From Deltaproteobacteria bacterium (GTDB taxonomy: Bacteria; Myxococcota; B64-G9): DNA of 48,554 nt. A model generated the notes under the pieces. It ran no database searches and had not been told where the DNA came from. It saw only the letters and a list, made by a program, of their open reading frames with translations. This document shows, piece after piece, positions 37,774 to 46,560 of this stretch (position 1 is the first letter of the stretch; the number at the start of each line of letters is the position of its first letter). A program made the position numbers and the translations under genes. The stretch spans positions 1 to 48,554 of the forward strand of contig JAFGRB010000379.1 in the NCBI GenBank assembly GCA_016935365.1, read 5' to 3'.

Positions 37774-37823
37774 TGCAACGTTCTATTCTGCAACAAGAAA
37801 GCTGCATGCAACAACAGTGCAAC
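37774..37823. repeat. Four TGCAAC direct repeats upstream of the thioredoxin promoter
   Basis: TGCAAC occurs at 37774, 37789, 37807 and 37818 (spacings 15, 18 and 11) in an AT-rich intergenic region. Relative to the predicted start (about 37675) they lie at about -100 to -148, the usual place for enhancer sites of sigma-54 activators. Confidence 0.65.
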
Positions 37824-37828
37824 GCCCG

Positions 37829-39289
37829 CTAGCGCTGACCGTAGAGGTCCCCTTGGGGCGCGCCCTGCTCCATGAGCTCGAGTAGCCTGCGGGCGAGCTC
37901 CACCTCGGGCGCCAGGGCCGGATCCCCGATGGACTCCGCATCGGCCTCGATGCGCGCGGCCGCAGCCCGCATGATGCGTATCGCCCTGTCCCCGTCGTCG
38001 GTGTAGGCCTCGGCAGCCAGCGCCATGTGGGAGACGAGGATGGCCAGCGCGACCGTCTTTGCCACCACCGGCTGCTCGAAGTACTGGCCGCGGGCATCGA
38101 GCGCCTGGCCCGCATAGCTCGAGCTCAGGCTCTCGGTCCCGGTCCGGCCGTCGAGCGCCTCGTAGCTCAGGCGGGCCTGGACGTGAAGGCCCGTCAAGTC
38201 CCGGCCCTGCTCGGGCGAGAGCTCGAGGAGCAAGGCGCCCTTGCGGCGGCTCAAGAAGACCGTGGCGACCTGCATGCCGGCCTCGCGCTCGTCGTGCTGG
38301 CCCGGGAAGCCGTAGCTGCCCGAGATCCGGAAGCCCTCGGGCAGGGTGAGCAGTACCGACAGGTCATAAGCGATCGGGCAGGCCAGGAAGGGCCAGTCGT
38401 CCTCCATCAGCTCGACCACGTCCTGGTAGTCGAAGAGGCTGAAGGCGTTGCCTCCCCGCATGTGCACCATGGCCTCCATCAGCTCCTGCCTGAGCCCCAG
38501 CCCGACGCCGAAGACCGTCAGGCCCACGCCGGCCTCGGCCCCCTCGTGGGCCAGCTCCTCGAAGTAGCTCACCTGCGACGCGCCCACATTGGGCTGGGCG
38601 TCGGTGAAGAGCATCACCCGGACCTGGCCGCACTCCGAGTCCAGGGCCTGGCGGGCGAGCTCGTAGGCCCGCTCCATGCCGGCCTCCATGTTGGTCGAGC
38701 CGCCCGTGTCCAGCCCGTCGATGGCAGCCCGGATCTCGCCCGCCCGATCGCCACGGGTGAGCGGCAGGACCGTCTGCACGCTGCTGCCATAGGTGACGAT
38801 GGCCAGCTGATCCGCGGGCCCGAGCTCGGCGGCCAGGGCTTTCAGCAGCCTGCGGGAAATGGCGCCGGGCGTGGGGTAGGCGCTGTCGTCGTCCGAGTAG
38901 TTCCAGCCCATGGAGCCGGACACGTCCACCGCGGCCACGATGGCGAGCGAGGGCCGCTCGAAGGCGCCCGGATCGACGCCGGAAGACAGGCCCACCTGGA
39001 ACCAGGCGCGGGGCTGCCCGTCGAGGCCCGGCGCCACGCCCAGGGCGCCGCGCAGGCAGAGCGTCTCCTCGCAGGGCGCGCCCTCGAGCGGCAGGTCGTG
39101 CTCCGAGAACATGCCCTCGACCGAGAAGGCCTCGGGCGGCGGCACCTGGCCGTTCTGGATCAGCTCCCGGGCGGTGCCCATGTCCTGCACCCCGCCCGGC
39201 GTGGCGCCGAGATCGCCCGCCATCTCTCCACAGCCTGAAATGCAAAACAGGCCCAGGCTCCACAGACCCCAGACTGACATCTTCTTCAT
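37829..39289 (-). CDS. VWA-domain lipoprotein
   Basis: A 486-residue protein. The leader MKKMSVWGLWSLGLFCISGC ends in a lipobox. A von Willebrand factor A domain (about 120-310) has a full MIDAS: DVSGSMGW, the Thr in TGGSTN and the Asp in FTDAQPN; this binds a divalent metal and usually a protein ligand. A beta-rich region (about 310-410) and a helical C-terminus follow, as in YfbK-like proteins. AAAGGG precedes ATG 39289. Transcription is probably from the sigma-54 promoter at 39327-39343, since the upstream synthetase ends 146 bases away. Confidence 0.88.
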   Translation of the reverse strand: MKKMSVWGLWSLGLFCISGCGEMAGDLGATPGGVQDMGTARELIQNGQVPPPEAFSVEGMFSEHDLPLEGAPCEETLCLRGALGVAPGLDGQPRAWFQVGLSSGVDPGAFERPSLAIVAAVDVSGSMGWNYSDDDSAYPTPGAISRRLLKALAAELGPADQLAIVTYGSSVQTVLPLTRGDRAGEIRAAIDGLDTGGSTNMEAGMERAYELARQALDSECGQVRVMLFTDAQPNVGASQVSYFEELAHEGAEAGVGLTVFGVGLGLRQELMEAMVHMRGGNAFSLFDYQDVVELMEDDWPFLACPIAYDLSVLLTLPEGFRISGSYGFPGQHDEREAGMQVATVFLSRRKGALLLELSPEQGRDLTGLHVQARLSYEALDGRTGTESLSSSYAGQALDARGQYFEQPVVAKTVALAILVSHMALAAEAYTDDGDRAIRIMRAAAARIEADAESIGDPALAPEVELARRLLELMEQGAPQGDLYGQR

Positions 39290-39318
39290 GGCTAGCCCTT
39301 TCTCTTGTCTGAGCACGC

Positions 39319-39330
39319 GCATTGCAATGC
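39319..39330. promoter_or_regulatory. 12-bp perfect palindrome overlapping the VWA promoter -12 box
   Basis: GCATTGCAATGC is its own reverse complement and overlaps the TTGC of the sigma-54 promoter. A flanking TCTCTTG (39301-39307)/CAAGAGA (39330-39336) pair encloses it. It could be a repressor operator. Confidence 0.45.
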
Positions 39331-39343
39331 AAGAGAGGTGCCA
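39327..39343 (-). promoter_or_regulatory. Sigma-54 promoter of the VWA lipoprotein gene
   Basis: Minus strand TGGCACCTCTCTTGCAT fits TGGCAC-N5-TTGCA exactly with GG-N10-GC. Its GC is about 40 bases before the ATG. An AT-rich segment (39344-39380) containing TTGATT-GG-AATCAA lies upstream. Confidence 0.8.
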
Positions 39344-39435
39344 GATATAAAATGTATTTATTACAATTGATTCCAATCAAGGCCGTGCTCGCCTCCGGTG
39401 CCGCCACTGACATCGATGTCGGGGTTGGTTGCCCG

Positions 39436-41523
39436 CTAGCTCGCCAGCACCAGCCTGGCGTCGACCGCCTTCGCACCCCGGCCCGCCTCGCCCACCACCA
39501 GCGGGTTGACGTCCAGCTCGGAGATGGACGGGAAGGCCGTCATCAGCCGCGCGACGCAGAGCAGCGCCTCGCGTACCGCGCCGACGTCCCGGGCTGGCTG
39601 GCCTCGCACGCCGGCCAGCAGCGGAAAGGCGGCCAGCGATCGGATCATGCCCTCGACCTCGGCCGCCTCCAGGGGCACGACCCGCAGGGCCGTGTCGCGC
39701 AGGATCTCGACGAAGATGCCCCCCAGACCCACCAGGACGACCGGCCCGAAGGCCGCGTCTCGCCTGGCGCCCAGGATCAGCTCGACCCCGGGGGGCACCA
39801 TGGGCTGGACCAGGACCCGCAGCGGAGCCGGGATTCCGGCCCGGCCGGCCGCAGCCTCTATCGCCTCGTAGCCCGCGCGGACCGCCTCACCGCGCAGCCC
39901 GAGCCGTACCCCGCCCACGTCGGTCTTGTGAGAGGCGGCCGCCGAGACGAGCTTCAGCGCCACACCGTGCTCGGCCCCGACCTCCGCGGCCAGCTGTTCG
40001 GCCTGGCCAGCGCTGGCAGCGATCCGGTAGGCGGGCACGTCCAGCCCGGCCGCGCGCAGGATGGCCAGCCCCTCGTCCAGCTGCGGCGCGCGCTGCTCCG
40101 CCGCGCAGCGCGCGAGCACGGCCGAGATCGCATCCCGGTCCAGCTCACCCGCCGGCAGGCGCGGGACGGGCCTGGCCTGGTGCGCGAAGTCCCGCACCAG
40201 GGCCAGCGAGTGGATAGCGTCCTCGGGCTCGGTGTAGACCGGGTGCGGTAGGCTCTTTCGCAGCTTGGACATCTCCTCCTCGTCGGTGGACACGCAGATG
40301 GCGACCGGCTTGCCGTACTGGAAGGACAGCTCCTCGATGCGCTCGAACAGCGCCCTCGAGTGCGTTCCCTCCACGGCCGAGATGTAGGTATGCATGAAGA
40401 CCACCCCGTCGACGTCACCGAGCTCGAGCGTCTCCTCGACGATGCGCGTGTAGACGTCGAAGTCGAACAGATCCCCGAGATCGAGCGGGTTGGTCAGCCG
40501 GATGACGTTCGCCCGGAAGTGCTTCTCGATCTCGCGCAGGAAGCGCTCCGGAAAGCGGATCAGCCGAAAGCCCTCCTTCTCGCAGACGTCGGCGGCGATG
40601 ACCGCGTGGCCGCCCGAGCGCGACAGCACGGCCAGCCGATCGCCCCGCAGCCTGGGCAGCGGCAGGATCTTGAGGTAGTTGACCAGGGTGTGGGCGTCGT
40701 CGAAGCGGGCGATGCCCACCTGCTCCAGGGCCGCCGAGACCACCGCGTCGTCGCCGGACAGCGACGCCGTGTGGGACTGGGCGATCTCGGATGCCAGCGT
40801 GCCGATGTTGGACTTGTGCAGCAAGATGGGCTTGGCGGTCCGGCGAGCGATGTCCATCAGGCGCCGGCCGTCTGCGATGCCCTCGAGGTACATGCAGATG
40901 ATCTCGGTCTGCTCGTCGTCGATCAGGTACTCGAGCAGGTCGCACTCGTCCACGTCGGTCCGGTTGCCGATCGAGGCGAACTTGGCCAGGCCGATGTTCT
41001 CCGACGCCAGTACGTTCAGGTAGCCGAGGCCCACGCCGCCGCTCTGGGAGATGATCGCCAGCCGGCCGCGGGCAAAGACGTTGCTCACCCTCGCGAAGGG
41101 AGCGCACAGGCCGTTCGCCATGTTGATCACGCCGATGCAGTTGGGGCCGATGAAGCGGATCGCGTGCCGCGCGCAGGTCTCGACCAGCTGTCGCTCGATG
41201 GCCGCCCCGTCTTCCGAGTACTCGGAGAAGCCCGCCGACTCGATGACCAGGCGCCGGATGCCTTTCTGGCCGCACTCCTCGACGATGGCCGGCACGGCGT
41301 GTGCCGGAGCGAGCACGATGGCCAGGTCGACCTGGTCCGGGATGTCGGCCACCGACTTGTGGATCCGACGACCGAAGGCCGTGCCGCCCTTGGGGCCGAC
41401 CAGGTAGATGATGCCATCGAAGCAGAACTCGTGCAGGTTGCGCACGATGTGGCGGCCCATGTTGCGCTTCGACTCGCTCACGCCCACCACGGCCACGCTG
41501 CGCGGATTGAAAAACAGGTCCAT
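39436..41523 (-). CDS. ADP-forming acyl-CoA synthetase (fused alpha-beta)
   Basis: A 695-residue single-chain NDP-forming synthetase of the ACD/succinyl-CoA-ligase superfamily. In order: a CoA-binding domain (SVAVVGVSESKRNMG, IGPNCIGVIN), two ligase subdomains with SQSGGVG and the phospho-His segment SHTASLSGD, and a C-terminal ATP-grasp domain (VALKLVSAAASHKTDVGGV). There is no acetyltransferase domain. It would make ATP from acetyl-CoA or another acyl-CoA, and could take the acyl-CoA products of IorAB. ATG 41523 has GAGGGG. It is 29 bases after the YrdC-family gene. Confidence 0.9.
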   Translation of the reverse strand: MDLFFNPRSVAVVGVSESKRNMGRHIVRNLHEFCFDGIIYLVGPKGGTAFGRRIHKSVADIPDQVDLAIVLAPAHAVPAIVEECGQKGIRRLVIESAGFSEYSEDGAAIERQLVETCARHAIRFIGPNCIGVINMANGLCAPFARVSNVFARGRLAIISQSGGVGLGYLNVLASENIGLAKFASIGNRTDVDECDLLEYLIDDEQTEIICMYLEGIADGRRLMDIARRTAKPILLHKSNIGTLASEIAQSHTASLSGDDAVVSAALEQVGIARFDDAHTLVNYLKILPLPRLRGDRLAVLSRSGGHAVIAADVCEKEGFRLIRFPERFLREIEKHFRANVIRLTNPLDLGDLFDFDVYTRIVEETLELGDVDGVVFMHTYISAVEGTHSRALFERIEELSFQYGKPVAICVSTDEEEMSKLRKSLPHPVYTEPEDAIHSLALVRDFAHQARPVPRLPAGELDRDAISAVLARCAAEQRAPQLDEGLAILRAAGLDVPAYRIAASAGQAEQLAAEVGAEHGVALKLVSAAASHKTDVGGVRLGLRGEAVRAGYEAIEAAAGRAGIPAPLRVLVQPMVPPGVELILGARRDAAFGPVVLVGLGGIFVEILRDTALRVVPLEAAEVEGMIRSLAAFPLLAGVRGQPARDVGAVREALLCVARLMTAFPSISELDVNPLVVGEAGRGAKAVDARLVLAS

Positions 41524-41552
41524 GGAGCTCACCCCTCTGCTCGGCGACCGCC

Positions 41553-42197
41553 TCACCCGTCGGCGAGCCGCTCTATCTCTGCCAGGTCCACCGCCCCGGC
41601 CCGGGTGACCTTCGCCCGGCCGCGCTCCACCTCGACGACCGTGGATGCGGTGCCGTCCGGCAGGTCGCCCGCGTCGATGAACAGATCGATCCGGCCGAGG
41701 AAGTTCTTGCGGATCTGGGCCGGGGAGCCAGCGCCTTTCTTCGTCTCCGGGTTGGCGCTGGAGACCAGCAGAGGTCGTCCCAGCCTGCCGACCACCTCTC
41801 GCGCCACGGGGTGGGCGGGCACCCGGACGCCGATCTTGCCCCGCTTCTTGCCCAGCTCTCGGATCGCACGCGCCGGCAGATCCGGATGCGCCCGGAAGAG
41901 GATGGTCACCGAGCCCGGCCAGTAGCGCTGCGCCAGCTTGCGCGCCAGCGGATCGATCTCCTCGACCACCCGCTCGAGCATGGACTCGTCCTCGACGAAG
42001 ACCAGGGCAGGCTTCCGCTGCGTGCGCCGCTTGGATTGTAGCAGGCGCAGGACCGCCTGCTCGGAGGTCAGATCGGCCACGATGCGGTAACTGGCGTTGC
42101 AGGGAAGGCAGACCAGCCCCCCTTTCTCGAGCACATCGCAGATCTCGTCGTACAGAGCGCGATTGGACTCCAGGTCCTCAATCTCGATGATCCTCAT
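41553..42197 (-). CDS. YrdC/Sua5/YciO-family protein (threonylcarbamoyl-AMP synthase-like)
   Basis: A 214-residue protein with the YrdC fold: an N-terminal Lys/Arg segment KRRTQRKPALVFV binding ATP, YWPGSVTILF, GVRVPAHP and SSANPETKKG. TsaC/Sua5 make threonylcarbamoyl-AMP for the tRNA t6A modification; YciO relatives have an uncertain role. No C-terminal Sua5 domain is present. The start is ATG 42197 with GAGGTGG eight bases upstream, 13 bases after the Tex-like gene. Confidence 0.86.
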   Translation of the reverse strand: MRIIEIEDLESNRALYDEICDVLEKGGLVCLPCNASYRIVADLTSEQAVLRLLQSKRRTQRKPALVFVEDESMLERVVEEIDPLARKLAQRYWPGSVTILFRAHPDLPARAIRELGKKRGKIGVRVPAHPVAREVVGRLGRPLLVSSANPETKKGAGSPAQIRKNFLGRIDLFIDAGDLPDGTASTVVEVERGRAKVTRAGAVDLAEIERLADG

Positions 42198-42210
42198 CGT
42201 CGAAGCCACC

Positions 42211-43731
42211 TCATTTCTTGAACAGCTCGTCCAAGGCCCTCAGCGACTGGAGGCGCCGCTCCCGGCCTTTTCGGCGAGTTTCGTTTCGCGCCCCCCGCAT
42301 GCTCAGAGACAGCCGCTCGCGCGCCATGTCCAGCTCCAGTACGCGGACCCGGACCCGCTGCCCGACCTGCAGGACCTCCGACGGATGGGAGACGAAGGTC
42401 TCGTCCGACATCTCCGAGACGTGGACCAGCCCCTGGCTCTCGAGCCCGACATCCACGAAGGCCCCGAAGCCGGTCAGGTTGGCCACCACGCCCACGAGCT
42501 CCATGCCGGGCACGATGTCCGCCAGCTTGCGCACCATGGGGTTGGCCGCCACGCCCCGGGCTGCCGGCCCCTGCGCCCGGCCGTGCTCGCGCTGCCAGAC
42601 GGCCACGTCCCGCGCATCGGCCAGCGCCGCATGCAGACGGGATGCATCGACCCGGTCCAGGTACTCGCCCAGGCCCAGCTCATCCGGCTCCAGCCCGGCA
42701 TAGCCCGAGAGCGGATCCCGCAACCGGCCGGCGACCACCCGGGCCGCAGCGAGCTTGAGATGCGGCGAGTGCTTCTGCCCCTGGCAGGCCTTGCGGGCCT
42801 GCTTCATCAGCCCGGCCTCCCGGACCATCTCCACGCTCACGCCCTGCGCGGAGAGCGCCTCGACCAGACCCGCCATCGGGGCCGAGTTGAGACGGGACAG
42901 GCCGGCCCACTTCACGTCGCGCGCGGCGAGCCAGGCCGCCAGGCTCTCGAGATCCCGAAGGCCGAACTCCGAGTCCTCGTCCGACTCGGGCAGGGCGACC
43001 CGGATGCAGCGTGCGTCCACCAGCAGGCCGGCCACCGCGGCCTGGATGGGCGGTGTCGAGAGCAGCGAGCTCAAGGCGGTCGCGGCCGAAGCGATGGCGC
43101 TCCGCTCGGCTCGCTCGGCGATGCGATCCAGCACCGGCTTGGCAAGCCCGTGCGCCAGGCGGTCCGCGAGCCCCGCGCCCGCTCCCTTCAGCTCGCCCTC
43201 GGGCGGCAGGACCTCGATCCACAGCAGGCCGTCCGCGACCGCCCGCGCGGCCGCGAACCAGCGGTGAGCCGGAATCTCGTCGCAGCCCTCGGTTCGCTCG
43301 GCCAGATCGGCCACCTGCTCGCTGCGCGGATCTCCGGCTCGCTTCAGGTGCATCCTCAGCCGTCCGCGCTCCAGCGCGGCCGACGCGAGGCTGGCCAGCA
43401 CTCCGGCCAGCTCGGCCTGCCGAACCCGATCGCCCGGCGCTTCCCGCCGTGCCCAGCGCCAGGTCGCGGCCTGGAGCGCGTTGCGGATCGGCTCGGGCGC
43501 ATCCAGGCCCCGGGCCGCCTCGCACAGCGCCGCATGGCGAAGCACGGCCCGGCGGATCCGCAGCAGGTGATCCGGATGCAGGCCCGCGCGCTGCAGCGCC
43601 TCGTCGTCGAGCAGCGCGCCTGCGCTCTCGCCTCTCTGGCTGCGTTCGCGGATGGCGTCCAGATGCGCCGGGCCGAGACCGAACGACAGCCCCTCCGCAT
43701 CCAGCCACGCGGAGAAGGGCAGGACCGGCAT
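42211..43731 (-). CDS. Shortened, divergent Tex-like S1 RNA-binding protein
   Basis: A 506-residue protein related to Tex (usually about 770). The C-terminal S1 domain is well conserved (GVVANLTGFGAFVDVGLESQ, QGLVHVSEMSDETF). Ahead of it, RVVAGRLRDPLSGYAGLEPD matches the Tex segment that precedes the helix-hairpin-helix repeats. The N-terminal helix-turn-helix and YqgF-like parts are reduced or diverged; a GLLVDARCIRVALPES stretch may be a YqgF remnant. It probably binds RNA but may have lost a Tex activity. It overlaps nothing and ends 13 bases before the next gene, and starts two bases after the LTD gene stop. Confidence 0.75.
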   Translation of the reverse strand: MPVLPFSAWLDAEGLSFGLGPAHLDAIRERSQRGESAGALLDDEALQRAGLHPDHLLRIRRAVLRHAALCEAARGLDAPEPIRNALQAATWRWARREAPGDRVRQAELAGVLASLASAALERGRLRMHLKRAGDPRSEQVADLAERTEGCDEIPAHRWFAAARAVADGLLWIEVLPPEGELKGAGAGLADRLAHGLAKPVLDRIAERAERSAIASAATALSSLLSTPPIQAAVAGLLVDARCIRVALPESDEDSEFGLRDLESLAAWLAARDVKWAGLSRLNSAPMAGLVEALSAQGVSVEMVREAGLMKQARKACQGQKHSPHLKLAAARVVAGRLRDPLSGYAGLEPDELGLGEYLDRVDASRLHAALADARDVAVWQREHGRAQGPAARGVAANPMVRKLADIVPGMELVGVVANLTGFGAFVDVGLESQGLVHVSEMSDETFVSHPSEVLQVGQRVRVRVLELDMARERLSLSMRGARNETRRKGRERRLQSLRALDELFKK

Positions 43732-43732
43732 G

Positions 43733-45874
43733 TCAGAAGGCCGAGCCGTCCTGGCGCTTGCCCGGCGAGAAGGGCTCGCCGGGGTGCGGCACCCACGCGG
43801 CGGTCGGATCGCCGTCCCGCTCGCGGACCAGCGACCGATCCTGTCCGCCCTCGCGTCCGAAGTCGACCCGGTCCACCACGGTCTTGTCCGGCGCGACCAG
43901 CAGGACGGTGTCGCCCGAGTTGTTCAGACCCAGCATGCTCGCGGTCGCGTGGGCGATCGAGCCGCCGAAGTCGCCCGCCGGCTCGCCACCGCCGAAGACC
44001 ACCACCGCCTCGCCGCTCATGAGCGTCGCGCCGTGCGGGAAGACGAAGCGGGTACCGGTGGCGTCGGCGATCTGCCAGCCCTCCAGATCCACCAGGCTCT
44101 GGCCGTGGTTGTAGATCTCGACGAACTCGTCCTGCGAGGCGTCCCGCACCCCGTCGCCGTTGGCATCGCCTGCGAGATCGGACGGCGGATCGGCCAGCAG
44201 CTCGTTGATCATCAGCTCCGGCACCTCGATCTCCGGCGGCTCCTGGACGCAGGTCAGGTTGACCGGCACGCAGGCCTTCGACTCCATGGTGTAGCCGACC
44301 GCGACGTCCATGCACTTCCAGCCGTCAGGGCACCCGTCGTCCGCGGTGCACTCCGCGAAGCAGGCCTTCTCCTCCTCGTTGAGCTTGGCGCATCGGTGCC
44401 CGACTCCGCACTCGCTGTCGTAGCGGCAGCTCTGGCAGAAGACGGCCGGATCGGCGTACGGGTGCAGGTGCGGGTTGTCGTCGATGCCGTGCACCCCGTA
44501 CATCGTCGAGAACCAGTACGAGTTGCGGTCCAGATCGACGAGCAGCTGCCGGAAGGTCTGGGGCTTGTGCACGTTGGAGGAGCTGTCTGCCCCGACCATG
44601 GCGGTCAGGAAGTCGGTCACCGCGGCCGGGGTGGACGCGTTGGAGAACGAGGTGGTCGTGATCACGTCGACCTTGCTGCGGTCGGACTTGTTGGGGTTGT
44701 CCCAAAATCCCTGGCCCATGCCGTAGGTCTCGCAGCCCTCGGCCATCACGACCTGGTAGACGCCCGAGGGCATGTCGAGGCCGGGGATCTCGCTGTCGTC
44801 CAGATCGCCTTCCTCGGTCACGCGCCAGTTGGCCAGGGCGAAGCCGTAGAACGGTCCCGAGTGGCCGGAGAAGACGATGACCTCCTTGTTCTTGAACGAA
44901 TCCCGCATGTCCTGCTCGAGCACCCGGCCGCCGGCGTCGGTGTCCGGATCGCAGTCCGTGCCCGGCTTGCCCCAGTACAGCCAGACCTTGGCCAGCACGT
45001 CCTTGCCGTTCGCGTCGATGGTGCGGGTCAGAGGCCCGCTGCTGCGCGTGTAGTCACCGTAGGCATCGACCGGGGAGTCGAAGCCGCGCGCGACCAGCCA
45101 GTCATAGACGTCCTCGGAGTGCTTGAGGTGGTACTCGGCGTGGTAGTCCCAGCCGAAGTGGATCCCGATCGTGACCTCGCCGTCGGCGAAGAGCGCGTTG
45201 TAGTCGATCCAGGCGTCTGTCGATCGGGGCTCGGGCCAGATCGTGAGCTCCTGGTCCTCGATCCTGTCGGCCGAGACCTTGCTCGGGTCGAAGTCGCCCC
45301 AGGGCGAGCGCCGGTACCACTCGTCGTTCACCTCGAGCTGCTCCATCTCGGAGTTCGTGATCTTGCCCACCTTGAGGATGAAGTGGGTGTGGCCGTCGTC
45401 GTCAAGCCAGGTGTCGGGCAGCTTCTCGAGCAGGTCGAGGGTCCCGGCGATCTCCTGGCGGAAACGGAAGGAGTAGGTCAGGCCGTCGCCCGTGTCTCGG
45501 ATGTCCAGGTCCTCGTAGGAGCCGTTCTTCGTCAGGCAGTCGAAGCCGCCGTAGTCGCTCTCGCCGTGGGAGTCGTGCGGCTTGACGTACTGGAGCAGGA
45601 ACCAGCCGATCACGATCTGCTTGAGCGGGATGAGCTCTCGGACCCGCGCCAGCCTCAGCTCTTCGGGCTCGCCCTCCAGGATGCGCTCGATCGTCACCGT
45701 GGTCGTGCCCTCGAGCATGTACTCCTGGGCGGTCTCGGACATGAAGTTGTCGGTCTTGTCGGGCGGCACGATGACCGCGTCGGACTCGGGCTCCGACGTC
45801 GTGCTGCAGGCCAGGACCGCAGCAGCCAAAAGGCCGCAGAGCAACGAGACCAGGACTCTCTCCACTATCTTCAT
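43733..45874 (-). CDS. Lipoprotein with lamin-tail domain and possible clan CD cysteine-protease-like core
   Basis: A 713-residue lipoprotein (LLAAAVLAC lipobox, Cys 23) from ATG 45874 with GAGGAG. A C-terminal lamin-tail/LTD immunoglobulin-like domain spans about residues 553-690 (VPELMINELLADPP, DEFVEIYNHG). A Cys-rich linker lies at about 480-545. In the middle, a hydrophobic strand leads to FSGHSGPFYG (His 338) and another to VVMAEGCETYG (Cys 381), the order and spacing expected of the His/Cys dyad in gingipain/caspase-like (clan CD) proteases. That assignment is inference. It starts 46 bases after bioY on the same strand. Confidence 0.78.
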   Translation of the reverse strand: MKIVERVLVSLLCGLLAAAVLACSTTSEPESDAVIVPPDKTDNFMSETAQEYMLEGTTTVTIERILEGEPEELRLARVRELIPLKQIVIGWFLLQYVKPHDSHGESDYGGFDCLTKNGSYEDLDIRDTGDGLTYSFRFRQEIAGTLDLLEKLPDTWLDDDGHTHFILKVGKITNSEMEQLEVNDEWYRRSPWGDFDPSKVSADRIEDQELTIWPEPRSTDAWIDYNALFADGEVTIGIHFGWDYHAEYHLKHSEDVYDWLVARGFDSPVDAYGDYTRSSGPLTRTIDANGKDVLAKVWLYWGKPGTDCDPDTDAGGRVLEQDMRDSFKNKEVIVFSGHSGPFYGFALANWRVTEEGDLDDSEIPGLDMPSGVYQVVMAEGCETYGMGQGFWDNPNKSDRSKVDVITTTSFSNASTPAAVTDFLTAMVGADSSSNVHKPQTFRQLLVDLDRNSYWFSTMYGVHGIDDNPHLHPYADPAVFCQSCRYDSECGVGHRCAKLNEEEKACFAECTADDGCPDGWKCMDVAVGYTMESKACVPVNLTCVQEPPEIEVPELMINELLADPPSDLAGDANGDGVRDASQDEFVEIYNHGQSLVDLEGWQIADATGTRFVFPHGATLMSGEAVVVFGGGEPAGDFGGSIAHATASMLGLNNSGDTVLLVAPDKTVVDRVDFGREGGQDRSLVRERDGDPTAAWVPHPGEPFSPGKRQDGSAF

Positions 45875-45920
45875 CTTCGCTCTCCTCGGAGTTGACTCGC
45901 CCGAGACTACCACAGCCAGC

Positions 45921-46487
45921 TCAGCGCGGCAACGCCAGGCGCGCCCGCACCGGCCCTGCGCTCCAGACCGCCAGGGCGACCTTGGCCAGGTCCAAAGGCA
46001 GAAAGCCGACCACGGCGACCCACAGCAGTTCGGTCAGGTCGAGCGGGGCCTTGCCGAGCGCGAAGAAGCCAGCCAGCCAGGCTGCGCCCAGCGCGTAGAT
46101 GACGCCCAGCGCGGCCAGGCCGCCGAGCCAGCGATGGCGAAGCGCGCCCGCGAGCCAGGCCGCCAGCGGGAAGGCCAGCAGGTAGCCGAACGACGGTGCG
46201 GCCAGCACGGCCGGCCCGGCTGCGGTCCAGGAGGCGAAGACCGGAAGACCGGCGAAGCCGCATGCGAGGTAGACCAGCTGGGCGAGCGCAGCCCGGCGCG
46301 AGCCGAAGGCCGCGCCCGCGAAGACCACCGCCGCCACCTGGAAGGTGGCCGGCACCGGCGTCCATGGAAGCGGCAGAGCCAGCTTGGAGGCCAGGGCCGT
46401 CAGGGCTGCCAGGCCGCCGACCACTGCGCTCTCCCGCACCAGGCGGGCGAGCGGCCTCGATGGGACAGTAAGGTTCTCAGCTCGCAT
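45921..46487 (-). CDS. bioY: Biotin transporter substrate-binding subunit BioY
   Basis: A 188-residue membrane protein with about six hydrophobic helices. WTPVPATFQVAAVVFAGAAF and LAQLVYLACGFAGLPVFA match the BioY pore helices that bind biotin in the S-component of an ECF-type transporter. The energising EcfA/T genes are not nearby, so it may share a common module or work alone. ATG 46487 has GAGGT nine bases upstream and is preferred over ATG 46517, which lies at the predicted transcription start. Confidence 0.9.
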   Translation of the reverse strand: MRAENLTVPSRPLARLVRESAVVGGLAALTALASKLALPLPWTPVPATFQVAAVVFAGAAFGSRRAALAQLVYLACGFAGLPVFASWTAAGPAVLAAPSFGYLLAFPLAAWLAGALRHRWLGGLAALGVIYALGAAWLAGFFALGKAPLDLTELLWVAVVGFLPLDLAKVALAVWSAGPVRARLALPR

Positions 46488-46523
46488 GCTCTCGGACCTC
46501 GATTCCGGGTTGACCATCCGAGA

Positions 46524-46551
46524 AGCATACCCGGCCCCCTGGGCGGGTCAA
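46524..46551 (-). promoter_or_regulatory. Candidate sigma-70 promoter of bioY
   Basis: TTGACC (46546-46551), 16 bases, TATGCT (46524-46529), minus strand; about 30 bases of leader to ATG 46487. Confidence 0.5.
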
Positions 46552-46560
46552 GCTTGTTGG

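Noticed and set aside
43652-45895. A 747-codon plus-strand frame opposite the LTD lipoprotein
   Set aside because: Val/Asp/Arg-rich shadow without any domain; the minus-strand gene has a lipobox and an LTD domain.
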